The notes below the pieces were generated by a model. It saw only the letters and a program-made list of their open reading frames with translations, searched no databases and was not told where the DNA came from. Below are positions 55,311 to 64,000 of a stretch of 64,000 bases of DNA, in pieces. The position numbers and the translations under genes were made by a program. The stretch's first letter is position 1; each line of letters opens with the position of its first letter. The DNA comes from Sorex araneus (lineage: Eukaryota; Chordata; Mammalia; Eulipotyphla; Soricidae), in assembly GCF_027595985.1 (NCBI RefSeq), contig NC_073305.1, forward strand, positions 164,747,184 to 164,811,183, given 5' to 3'.

Positions 55311-56048
55311 CAGGAGAAATCAGCCCCAGACGCTGGCAGCTACAGAGCAAGGCCAAAGTCAGACTGGAGCAGAACCCAAGAAGCCTGTTCAGAGAACAGG
55401 AAATAGAAATAAGACTTTGGTTTTATCAGTATCATTAAGGCTCGGTTTTTATTGTTATAATCCTGGTTTTTATTATTATAATCTCTATTTTATGAGTTTA
55501 GAGAAAATACACATAAGATATTGAGTAGTTCATGACTGACATTCTTCTGAGCAGACAATGGGGCGTCTATGAACATTCCCTCATTCAGTTAGAGATCATC
55601 AAACAGAAGCTCCAGCAAAGGCAGGAGAGAAATTTCCTTCCATGGTCTTTGGCATTTACACGCGCCTGCAAACATCTGAGTGCCAGTGCAGGGAGTATGC
55701 TGGTACACTATGGCCTGAACAATGCCAACACAGTGCCCCACTCTTAGATTCACGAGTGGAAGAAAAGTATTTTGCGGGATTTCCAAATTCCCTCATAAAC
55801 AGCATTTTTTTTACAAAACACAGCTGGTTTAATATTTGGATGGTAGGCATAATATATAGTTGGAAATATTTCAAGTAGTGTTTTGCTTCCTGCTGCCATA
55901 CATCTCCACTTTGAAGAATATATATGGCTGTCGTTACCAAAATATTTTTCTTCTGACCATAAACACCAGTTCTTGCTTGGTATTTCGCATTTTTGCATTA
56001 AGGTAATGATTCTAGAACAATTATCAGAATAACTGAGAAGCCTTAGAT
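55311..56048. other. NHSL1 intron, AT-rich unique
   Basis: A 'tttttattgttataatc' duplication at 55446-55486. No exon. Confidence 0.45.
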
Positions 56049-56217
56049 TTTTTTTTTTTTAGCTTTTGGTTGTGTTCAGGCCTTACTCCTGGCTCTGTGC
56101 TCAGGGATCATTCTTGGTAATATCTGGGAGACCATATGTGGTGCTGGGGTCCATTTGGGGGTGGTAGTGAGCAGGGTAAACACCTATACTAACCCCTGTA
56201 CTAACTCTCCAGTCCTA
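56049..56217 (-). mobile_element. Family A SINE
   Basis: Minus copy: 'gctctgtgctcagggatcat' and 'gagaccatatgtggtgctgg'. Confidence 0.82.
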
Positions 56218-56301
56218 GGTTCTCCGTTCTCATATGCCCTTAACTACTGTCTTATTAGCAACTCGTTTTAGGAGAATGCTTCTAATCTCAGCACCCTTGC
56301 G

Positions 56302-56307
56302 TGCACG

Positions 56308-56360
<53 letters not shown>
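56302..56360. repeat. (CA)n microsatellite
   Basis: About 25 CA units, the longest dinucleotide run in the window. Confidence 0.93.
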
Positions 56361-56362
<2 letters not shown>

Positions 56363-56715
56363 GACACTTAGAATGCAAGTTAGTTTTTCATTCGAAAGAC
56401 CTTCTTTGATAGAGGGTTTGTGTCTGGTGTCTCACATGGACCTATCCCTTTCCTCACTATATCCTCCACTACTTAGGAAACAATACGCAGGAAATGCAAG
56501 GAAAAGGGGCTTTCCAGGAGAAGTTCCCTCCTATTTTGTCTCGGTATTTAAAATAACCCCAACTGTCAGAATGACTTTGAAGCCGGGAGTCACACAGTTA
56601 GGGATCTTGGCCTCAGCTTGCTTTCTGCAGTCTCTTGAATAGTTCCTGGATTCCCACTTGACTGCAAATGCCAATGAGATGTCGGAAATCCTATGATTGA
56701 CTGGGGACTTTGTAG

Positions 56716-56836
56716 TTTTTGTTTGTTTTTGTTTGGGGCCCTACCCAGAGGTGCTCAGGGGACGTAGGTGTTCGGGATTAAACTTAGCTTTGTGGGAGAC
56801 AAGTGCCTTACTGACTCCATTATCTCTCCAGCTCCT
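56716..56836 (-). mobile_element. Family A SINE, internal deletion
   Basis: Minus copy: 'ggccctacccagaggtgctc' and 'ctccattatctctccagctc'. Confidence 0.75.
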
Positions 56837-57043
56837 GCACTTCGTTCTTAATAGTCCATTCTCTGGTCTGGACATGGGGTACCACACTGGAGTAATTGCT
56901 GATGCTTTAGGTTCTAAACCTTTCAAGTCATCTCCCTGCTCCCCTCCCCCCGCTTTTTAATTTTACAGCTCTTCTGGGTATGAACTTTAGATTCTACTTC
57001 TCAAGCTCTCTGTCCTTCCACCCTCTCAAAATAACCCCAAACT

Positions 57044-57219
57044 GGGGCTGGAGCGATAGCACAGTGGGTAGGGCATTTGCCTTGAATGTGGACGACTCGG
57101 GTTTGATTCCCAACATCCCGTATGGTCCCCCGGGCGCCGCCAGGGGTAATTCCTGAGTGCATGAGCCAGGAATAATCTCTGTGGATCACCAGGTGTGACC
57201 CAAAAAGCAATAAATAAAT
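57044..57219 (+). mobile_element. Family A SINE, young, with target duplication
   Basis: Plus copy close to consensus ('gggctggagcgatagcacag'). Identical 15-bp flanks 'aaataaccccaaact' at 57029-57043 and 57220-57234. Confidence 0.93.
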
Positions 57220-57269
57220 AAATAACCCCAAACTGTACTTTGGTGGGTATTTTTTGTTTGTTTCCTGCA

Positions 57270-57490
57270 AGAACCAGCAGTGCTGGGGAGTACTCCCGAC
57301 AGTGCTCAGGGGACCATGCAGTGCTGGGAATCAAATCTGCCCCCCCCCCACAAGCATATGCTCCAGCCTTTTGAGCCCTCTGAGCCTGTTCCCATTAGTG
57401 ATGGGGGGGTTATGTGATGCTCGGGATCAAATCCCCACCTCCCACATTGCAAGGCAGACTCACTAGCCACTTGAGCAATCCCCCCTGGCC
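57270..57490 (-). mobile_element. Family A SINE pair, diverged
   Basis: Two minus-strand SINE remnants in line: 'gtgctcaggggaccatgcag' (57298-57370) and 'gtgatgctcgggatcaaatc' (57410-57490). Confidence 0.65.
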
Positions 57491-58379
57491 TGATAGTGCT
57501 TTTCTGGAAGACGGATGAGAAAATCACAGACTAAGATGTGGAGGAATCTGTGATACCTGCCAGATACTCAGGTGGAGTTTGGATTATAAGCAGACAAATG
57601 CACGAGTCCAGACTAGACAAAGTGAGAACACTTTACTGCAGGGAATTTAGCATCCTGGGACTCAGTGAGCTGCACCAGGTGGTAAAAAGGCTGTCCTGGA
57701 GGAACACAAATTCGGGTGTGGTGTTGGTACCCTCTCCCGAGCCCCATTCCCCAAAATTCAGGTAGATGGAAGAGAAGCAGCAGTGAATGAGCAGCACTGA
57801 TGAACCAGAGACGATGACACTCAGGCTTGTGTGTCTCATGACAACCAAGATAAAAAATATAGATGCATTCCAAGGAGAAAAGAAGAAACTGTGCAAACAC
57901 CACTGAGGGGCTGTGGATGATGAGGCCTGAGCATCAGGTATTCGACTTAGCAACACAGAGGGACTGGATGGGCTCAACAGCAGCCATTTCCGGGCGTGCT
58001 GGGGGCAGACGTTTGTTTGGAGGGGGTTCAAAGGAGAGCGCGAGGACAGGCAGTGTTGGCTGCAAGTCCAGACAGTTCTTAGGGGGAAGTTCTATTATAA
58101 AGAGGAAGTGGAAAATGGGACAGGCTTTGGAGGAGGATGAAAGGTTGAAGACGGGAGTCTTCAAGATGAAAGAAAAGCCAGAGTGTCTCTAGAATGAAGC
58201 TCTTGGTGCAACAAAGAGGGAGCACTGATTAGGCAACAGCGAGGAGAGGTGAGCGGCAGGTAAGTAATCTTCGAGATGCTTGTGCCAGTCACACCCCTGG
58301 GAAAGTACCGCGTGTTTTCGAACCTCCCCTTGGGACAATGGACCCAAAGGCGGTCCTGTGCATCCGGACCCATGATCTT
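57491..58379. other. NHSL1 intron, unique
   Basis: 890 bp without a recognised repeat or exon. Confidence 0.4.
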
Positions 58380-59075
58380 CTCCCAGTGTCACCACTACCT
58401 CACTCCTGGCTCTCTCCCTGCCACTTAATTTACTGACTTTTCATGTATCCAGGCCTTTGTACTTTTTCACTTGGGAGCTGGTGCCCTACCAGACAGTGCT
58501 TGAGGGGCCTGGGGCCACTCCCGGGAAACACTTGGCCAACTAGGCCACTGGCTCATTACGAGGGGCCTAGGATGCATTGATGCTCAGGCTGCACATTACT
58601 GGGATCACCAGCATCCCCCACCCACAGTCCCCAGCACGCTTCTGACCCTGGGCTCTGCACTGACCAGCCTCCATCCGGGGGGTACATTCTTGAGATTCAC
58701 ACGTCGCTCCTACCTTTCATTCCAAGGCCTGCTCTAAGATACCCTCACAGAGACGTCCCCTCCCACATTCTCCTAACCATCATTTCACCCCGCTGCAGAT
58801 TTCCCATCTCCTCTTGTTGTATTATATCGATGACCTTTCCCCCTCACTTTTCAGTTTATGGACTCCCAGAACCCATAGCAAAGGCTTAGCATACCGGAGA
58901 TCACTGTCATCCCATTGCTCATCGATTTTCTTGAGCAGGCACCAGTAACGTCTTCATTGTGAGACTTGTTGTACTGCTTTTGGCATATCGAATATGCCAC
59001 AGGTAGCTTGCCAGGCTCTGCCGTGCGGGCAAGATACTCTCGGTAGCTTGCCGGGCTACTGAATAAATATTTATT
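58380..59075 (+). mobile_element. L2 LINE, interrupted by SINEs
   Basis: L2 order is kept: 'tccaggcctttgtacttttt' at 58450, 'ttcattccaaggcctgctct' at 58718, pyrimidine-rich middle, 'gcaaaggcttagcatac' at 58879, then after the family B SINE 'actgaataaatatttatt' at 59059. A worn SINE may fill 58475-58560. Confidence 0.6.
58901..59058 (-). mobile_element. Family B SINE (RTE-tailed), head-less
   Basis: Minus copy from 'gatcactgtcatcccattgc' to 'ggtagcttgccgggct', with the 'gcttttggcatatcgaatat' box. Inserted into the L2. Confidence 0.88.
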
Positions 59076-59840
59076 TTTTTTTCCTATTACTGTAGGCTTT
59101 ATTTGAAAATAAAATTTATTTAAGTTCAGTTATGTTTATTTTTTTGTTTTTTTTCAATCTGGACTTTATTGATCTAATAAAATTACATTAAGAATTGAAA
59201 TGAATAAATATTTACTGAGTAAGTCAATGAATGAATAGCCTGTTCATTCAAGATCTTAAAGACCAATCTTACTCCATCCCTCCCCCCACTTTCTAGATAA
59301 GGAAATCAGTACCTGAAAGGCACAGTGATACACCCCAAAAAACATTCCTTAAGAGTGTAAACAGGCTCTGGGGGCTTTAACTCACAGCCTCGTGTTTGCT
59401 GGGAAAACTTTTTAAGTCACAGGGCCACTTCCCAGGCCCCTCCAATGACCCCCCCCCCAAGGGTAGCTTCTTTGATCTCAGTATGTCTTATCTGTTACAA
59501 CTTGCCCTAAAATTAATTTTTCTTAGATTTGGTTCCCTTTCCCAATCCTTAAGTGACAGCGTGAGAAGAATGTCTCTTACAAATATTTTAGGATAAGCAT
59601 TTTGGATAGCTTGAAATAGTTATACAAAACTTCTGATTCCCAATTATTTCTGCTAAACTGAAAGCTAAACGTTCCTTGAGGCAATTACAGCTATCTCACT
59701 AATTTTGGGATCTCACTAATTTGTCTGGCCCAGAACAAATATCCTAAAGAATCACCAGGAGAGCCTTCTTCCTGGAACAGTCTCCCTGCTTTTTGCATGG
59801 CTCACCCCTGCGCTTCAGGAAAGTCACTATTTTTTCCTTT
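59076..59840. other. NHSL1 intron, AT-rich
   Basis: Another L2-type end may lie at 59195-59245 ('gaataaatatttactgagta'). The rest is unassigned. Confidence 0.4.
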
Positions 59841-59853
59841 AAAACTGCATCTG

Positions 59854-60019
59854 GGGGGGTGGGGTGGTGGTGGTGGGAGGGATACTGGGATCACTGGTGG
59901 TGGAGAATGGGCACTGGTGGAGGGATGGGTACTCGATCATTGTATGACTGAAACATAAGCACGAAAGTTTGTAAGTCTGTAACTGTAGCTCACGGTGATA
60001 CATTAAAAAAAAACTCAAA
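59854..60019 (+). mobile_element. Family C: short L1 3'UTR insertion with target duplication
   Basis: 166-bp insert from the G-rich tract to the A-tail ('gggcactggtggagggatgg', 'gtctgtaactgtagctcacg'). Flanks 'aaaactgcatctg' are identical at 59841-59853 and 60020-60032. Confidence 0.85.
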
Positions 60020-60056
60020 AAAACTGCATCTGCCAGACCTACCAGGTGCAGTGCTA

Positions 60057-60203
60057 ACAAAGTGACATAGTACAGCGGGCAAGGACTTTGCTTTGCATGA
60101 GGCCGGCTCAGTTTCACCCCCGGCACCCTGTATGGTCTCCCAAGCCCCACCAAGAGTACACCCTGGGCACAGCTGGGGTATGGCCCCCAAATAGAAACAA
60201 ACA
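60057..60203 (+). mobile_element. Family A SINE, diverged
   Basis: Plus copy: 'gacatagtacagcgggcaag' and 'gtatggtctcccaagcccca'. Confidence 0.75.
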
Positions 60204-60251
60204 ACCCCCCAAAACTTATAACCGCCCTTCTGTCTTATCCTGCTGTTTATT

Positions 60252-60408
60252 TTGTTTTAGAGTCACACCTGGCTCAGGGCTTACTCCTGGCACTGAATAT
60301 AAGGATCACGCCTGGCAGTGTTTGGGAGACCAAACACTGGGCTATGAACCAGGGTCAGCTGCACGGAAAGCAATGGCCTTAACCGCTGTACAGTTTCTCT
60401 GACTCCTG
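60252..60408 (-). mobile_element. Family A SINE, diverged
   Basis: Minus copy: 'gagtcacacctggctcaggg' and 'ggatcacgcctggcagtgtt'. Confidence 0.75.
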
Positions 60409-60564
60409 ATTCCGCTTCATTTTACCCCAGAAGTACCCGTCCTTCTCTCTCACAGCACCAATGCTTATGTGTTATGTAAATCATGTCAACGCTCCATCCA
60501 AGGCAAGGTTTGTTTCACTGAAAGCTCCAGAATCAACTGAAAGCTCCAGAATCAAGAGTCATCC

Positions 60565-60860
60565 CTGGCATTCAGATGAATGGAGACTTCTGATAGGTGG
60601 GGAGTGGACAACTACTTCCGGACTGCAGGTTCCTGGGGGATTGACTGGCTGCGCAGGCATGAGCGAGTCAATCGCGAGCCAGCAGCCAATCAGGCACGAA
60701 GAAGCACTGTGTGGGCGCATCTGAATGATTGACACCGCCGCTGCTCTCACCTGACGACAGTGGGGACTCCAAAGAGGGTCATGGGTGCACAGGAAGTGTT
60801 AGAGAGGATAAGGACCAGTGGAAGTTCACGTCCATATCAGTTTCGGGTCCTTTGTCAACC
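60565..60860. promoter_or_regulatory. Candidate CpG-clustered regulatory element in NHSL1 intron
   Basis: About ten CpGs in 190 bp of otherwise CpG-poor intron, with an ETS-type ACTTCCGG at about 60613, a CCAAT box (60685-60692, 'agccaatcagg') and further GATTGAC/GTCAATC pairs. On the minus strand 'gtcgtcag|gtgagagc' gives a strong donor at about 60757. It could be an alternative NHSL1 promoter or first exon, or an antisense promoter. No transcript evidence is available here. Confidence 0.3.
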
Positions 60861-60884
60861 GAGAGCAGAGCTCAGTCCTGTTTT

Positions 60885-61080
60885 TTTGTTGTTGTTATTG
60901 TTTGTTGGGGGTGGGGGAGGGTGTCACACCTAGCCGAGTGGAGCTGAGGGCTTACTCCTGGCTCTGTGCTCAGGGATCACACCTGGCAGGCTTGGGGAAC
61001 CACGGGATGCTGGGGATCAAACTCAGCTTGGCTGCATGCAAGGCGGACACCTGACACGCTGTACTGTCTCTCCTGCCCTA
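60885..61080 (-). mobile_element. Family A SINE
   Basis: Minus copy: 'gctctgtgctcagggatcac' and 'gctgcatgcaaggcggac'. Confidence 0.85.
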
Positions 61081-61261
61081 TCAGACTTATTGACCGGGTA
61101 GAGATAAGGAAATGCCCAGTTTCTGGCAGAGAGCACTGTAACCCACCAATAACATAAGTCCATAACAAGACAGAGCATGTGTTCAGTACCACTGAATTGG
61201 AGTTATCCTAGTAGAATGGCAGCAGTTTTAGCAAACTCCCCGGAACTAAGAAATTAACACA

Positions 61262-61420
61262 GGGGGCTGAAGAGGTAGTAGAGTGTGCTGGCCTTGCATG
61301 AGGCTGACCTGGGTTCGATCCCCAGCACACCATATGGTCCCCGGTGCCCTATCAGGACTGATCCCTGAGTACAGGACCAGGAACAAGCCTTGAGTACCGC
61401 CAGGTGTGACCCCAAAATCA
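61262..61420 (+). mobile_element. Family A SINE
   Basis: Plus copy: 'gaagaggtagtagagtgtgc', 'cctgggttcgatccccag' and 'cgccaggtgtgaccccaaaa'. Confidence 0.87.
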
Positions 61421-62083
61421 ATGAACCCAAAGCAAACGAACAGAAAAACCCAAGCCGACTTGTTAAAAAACAAGGTAACAGGTTCAAACAGATTCACAAG
61501 TCCCATATGACCAAGCTGAGTTTTAATCGTGGCTCCTCCAGAAATGGAATCTCAGAGGAGTTATGAAGAATCACCTGACCAGCACCAGCCACATCAACGG
61601 CCTGAGCACCTCCCCTGAAAGCCAGCCACCCTGCAAAGCCCACACTGCAGCTCTGTGCCCAATGTCACCTCCTGGGCCTGCTCTCTTACCTAGTCTTGCA
61701 TTTGTAGAGCTCCTCAGAGCCTCTTACTGCTTGCAAGACTAGATGCTACCTGATCCAAACTAGTTTGTTCAACTCAGCTCTCAACACAAATAATCTCCCT
61801 TCAATAAACATGCTTATCTTGTTCGTTTCTGGTTGCTACCTTTGTTGCTGTGGAGGCCACCCCTGGTTACGCCTTGACGGGGGCGGGGAGGGCACACAGT
61901 GCCAAAGGATCTGACCAAGGGCCTCACACATGCAAAACAATGGGGTCAACCCCTTAAGCAATGCCCTGGTCCCCTCCCGATGATCTCTTCACAGGCATTA
62001 TTCTTATTCCGCCTGTTTTTTCCACTGGATCCTTTTCCTGACCTGGGTTCTACTCCAAGATGCCAAGGAAGTGGAAGACTTAC
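61421..62083. other. NHSL1 intron near the 62.1-kb exon
   Basis: Unique, with a diverged minus-strand SINE at about 61855-61975 ('gccacccctggttacgcctt', 'cacacatgcaaaacaatggg'). Confidence 0.5.
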
Positions 62084-62211
62084 CTTCTGGTCTGTGTCAT
62101 CATCCTCATCCTGATAATCCTCACCTTGCGGGCTGCAGCTGGCTGCGAAGGTGGGCCCCTGCGAGTAGTACTGAGAACTCCGGTAGCCATCTCGCCGTAG
62201 CTTATCACACT
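62084..62211 (-). CDS. NHSL1: NHSL1 coding exon (most 5' in window)
   Basis: This 128-bp exon encodes (E)CDKLRRDGYRSSQYYSQGPT then FAASCSPQGEDYQDEDDDTD and QK, the NHSL1 segment that joins the N-terminal WAVE-homology-type region to the Ser-rich part. Acceptor 'cacctctgcag'; donor AAG|GTAAGT. It opens with AG, so the preceding exon ends with one base, and closes on a codon boundary. That exon and the gene's 5' end are outside the window. The acidic EDYQDEDDDTD run is typical of the family. Confidence 0.93.
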
Positions 62212-62515
62212 CTGCAGAGGTGGGGGAAGAGAGGACGTGAGAACCCAGAACGCCTTGCCTTCTCTTTACTGCCCTCTTCTAAAAGCATTTTTCCCTAGCC
62301 ACGATACGATGTCAAAGTAATAATATTCATCCTGAAGGTGACCATGGAGCCGGCTAAGCATCACTTCCGGTCCCTGCTCCCGTAGGCTGTGTTCCGAGAC
62401 TTTAAACGGATTCTCCTTGACATGAACAGCCCGGGGGTCAGGTGGGAGTGTGTCCGCTGGCTCTGTAATACCCGGCAAGTCATCCTGGACTTGGAATTTG
62501 AACCCGGAGTCCCTT

Positions 62516-62684
62516 TTGGGCTGTTTTTGGGCCATGCCCAGCGGTGCTCAAGGCTTACTCATGGTTCTGGCTCAGGGATCACTCCTGGTGGTAGTCAGGG
62601 AAACACAAGGGGTACCGGGGATCAAACCTGAGTCAGTCACATGCAAAGCAAGTACCCTACCTGCTGTACTATTACTCTGGCCCT
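62516..62684 (-). mobile_element. Family A SINE
   Basis: Minus copy: 'gccatgcccagcggtgctca' and 'tactattactctggccctga', 300 bp upstream of the exon. Confidence 0.85.
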
Positions 62685-62761
62685 GAACTCAAGAGTCTTA
62701 ATTCCTAGAATTTTTTACTTTTTGTATTGTTTGGGAGCAGGAGAATGAGGCCCATTTTTGT

Positions 62762-63500
62762 TACTGAAGAAGAACTAAAATAAGTTGTTAAGAGGACGAA
62801 GAACCTCTGGCTCCAGGCACATCTTTTCGACTCCACCTTTCTTCCTGCACTAACATATGCCTCACAGATCTGGGCCCTGCGAAAACAAGATAAGAACGCT
62901 ATTCCGGTCTCCCAAAGAGGAATCGAAAGAGCTATGCTTGGAATACCACATTTCACTCAAGTGAGAGAAGGAATCTGGAGTTCCGACCTCCACTGATGAT
63001 CAAGAATCAGGGACACTGTTTCATTTGCCAAGGCGTCAACAATCAGATGGGCTGGACATGTGATATAATTTAGGGATGACCACTAGCCTAGAGCTATTAC
63101 CGACTGGATTCTACAGGATGTCAAAAGAACACGTGGCCGAGCACCTACGAGATGGTCAGACTTCTTCGTCAAAACGCTGAATAGCACAGTGGGTAGGGCA
63201 TTTGCCTTGCATTCAGCCGACCCAGGTTCGATCCCCAGCATCCCATATGGTCCTCCAAGCACCGCCAGGAGTAATTCATGAGTGCAACGCCAGGGGTAAC
63301 CCCTGAGCATCGCTGGGTGTGACCCAAAAAGGAAAAAAAAAAACAACTGTGAATGAATGGTTTGACGCTCTTTGTGTTCCTGGAGCGAGTAGACGCCATT
63401 GAGCTACACTATCACGCAACAGGGATGAATGGAGACATTACTGGCGCCCACTTGAGCAAATCGATTAGCAATGGGATGACAAGTGATACAAGTGAAGTGA
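62762..63500 (+). pseudogene. RTE-clade LINE, decayed 3' end of the reverse-transcriptase ORF
   Basis: Conceptual translation, with a frameshift near 62990 and several stops, gives the C-terminal part of an RTE endonuclease-reverse transcriptase: FLPALTYAS, WALRKQDKNA, GIERAMLG, HFTQVREGI, IRWAGHV, GRAPTRWSDFFVKTLNE, WFDAL, then RDEWRHYWRPLEQID. After it a short (CAAGTGAT)-like tail stands in for poly(A), as is usual for RTE elements. A family A SINE (63179-63345) sits between KTLN and EW, with ~10-bp flank repeats (aacgctgaat / aactgtgaat). It is not functional. The motif set is closer to the nematode/AviRTE type than to BovB as I recall them; a search is needed to settle it. Confidence 0.82.
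63179..63345 (+). mobile_element. Family A SINE inside the RTE LINE
   Basis: Plus copy, first ~12 bp of the head missing, otherwise near consensus ('tagcacagtgggtagggcat', 'ccaggttcgatccccagc', 'catcgctgggtgtgaccc', A-tail). It dates the RTE copy as older than this SINE. Confidence 0.9.
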
Positions 63501-63502
63501 TT

Positions 63503-63650
63503 GTTTGGGAGCCACACAAGTGCTCAGGACTTGCTCCTGGGCTCTGTGCTCAGGGGTCTCCTCAGGAGGCCATCTTTCATACCAGAAATTAAACCTAGGT
63601 CGGCCATGCGCAAGGCCAGTGCCTTACCTGCTGTACTATCTTTCCTACTC
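63503..63650 (-). mobile_element. Family A SINE
   Basis: Minus copy: 'gccacacaagtgctcaggac' and 'ggtcggccatgcgcaaggcc'. Confidence 0.8.
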
Positions 63651-63814
63651 TCCTTATTCCTAGAATTTTTGACATCGGGTAGATTCCGTAACTCTGTCAA
63701 AATAGAAATAATCGAGCGAGTCCAGCCTCTGAGACTCACCTGCTGAAGGGGGCGTGAGAAATCATGGAGCATCAAGCTCTGGGTTTATGTTTAGTTTTCA
63801 ATTTAACTTTGATG

Positions 63815-63938
63815 CGCAAGCTCCCCGTGGCGTATCCGATATGCCAAGAACAGTAACAACAAGTCTCACAATGGAGACGTTACTGGTGCCCGCTCGAGCA
63901 AATCGATGAGCAACGGGATGACAGTGACCATGACAGTC
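63815..63938 (+). mobile_element. Family B SINE, 3' half
   Basis: 5'-truncated plus copy from 'gcaagctccccgtggcgtat' to 'gatgacagtgaccatgacag', very well preserved. Its last 55 bp align with the RTE LINE end only 400 bp away. Confidence 0.9.
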
Positions 63939-64000
63939 CAACAGCCTAATAAAGGCGTAGAGAATTCAGAATGACGGTGCAGCAGTTAGAGAAGCCTGCG

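Noticed and set aside
62762-63500. Assignment of the LINE fossil to BovB
   Set aside because: The visible words (FTQVREGI, IRWAGHV, PTRWSDFF) fit the nematode/AviRTE type better as I recall them. BovB is not fully excluded without a search.

Overview
The window is mammalian nuclear DNA, most likely from a shrew (Soricidae, probably Sorex). It holds intron-split genes, ancient mammalian repeats (MIR, L2, MaLR-type LTR) and more than 60 copies of a tRNA-headed SINE whose consensus I recognise as the shrew SOR type. The gene order HEBP2 (+) followed by NHSL1 (-) is that of human 6q24. No prokaryotic, plasmid or phage features were seen.

Layout. 1-1.78 kb: upstream flank with an old MaLR-type LTR and SINEs. 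1.78-2.56 kb: CpG-island promoter. 2.32-11.61 kb: four coding exons of HEBP2 (SOUL/heme-binding protein 2), intact and 207 codons long, with a 3'UTR to about 12.2 kb. 12.2-17.76 kb: intergenic, mostly nested SINE and L1 3'-end insertions. 17.76-64 kb: NHSL1 on the minus strand, tail-to-tail with HEBP2. It has a 2.5-kb 3'UTR (with a ~51-bp minisatellite), six coding exons at 20.2-21.0, 25.0-25.1, 25.6-28.8, 38.4-38.5, 43.4-43.6 and 62.1-62.2 kb, and repeat-rich introns. All six exons are open, flanked by GT/AG, and phase-compatible in order (about 1,500 codons). The 5' exons of NHSL1 lie beyond base 64000.

Gene roles. HEBP2 is a small SOUL-domain protein with a BH3-like segment. NHSL1 is a large, mostly disordered, proline-rich cytoskeletal regulator of the Nance-Horan family that acts with the Scar/WAVE-Abi and Ena/VASP machinery. 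They are neighbours; nothing here suggests shared function.

Most interesting content is in the repeats. At 62.76-63.50 kb is a decayed RTE-clade LINE (end of the reverse-transcriptase ORF) that resembles the nematode/AviRTE type as I remember it. Its last ~55 bases are nearly the same as the 3' end of a second SINE family (here 'family B', nine copies) and of a longer ~650-bp element ('family D', two copies). Family B shares the tRNA-like head of the A-tailed SINE (family A) but has a different body and a short (CAGTGA)-like tail in place of poly(A). The window therefore records a SINE-LINE partnership and a swap of a pol III head between two mobilisation systems. A second group ('family C') carries the L1 3'UTR; one 752-bp copy joins a GC-rich, internally duplicated L1-5'UTR-like segment directly to the L1 3'UTR and has a perfect 15-bp target duplication.
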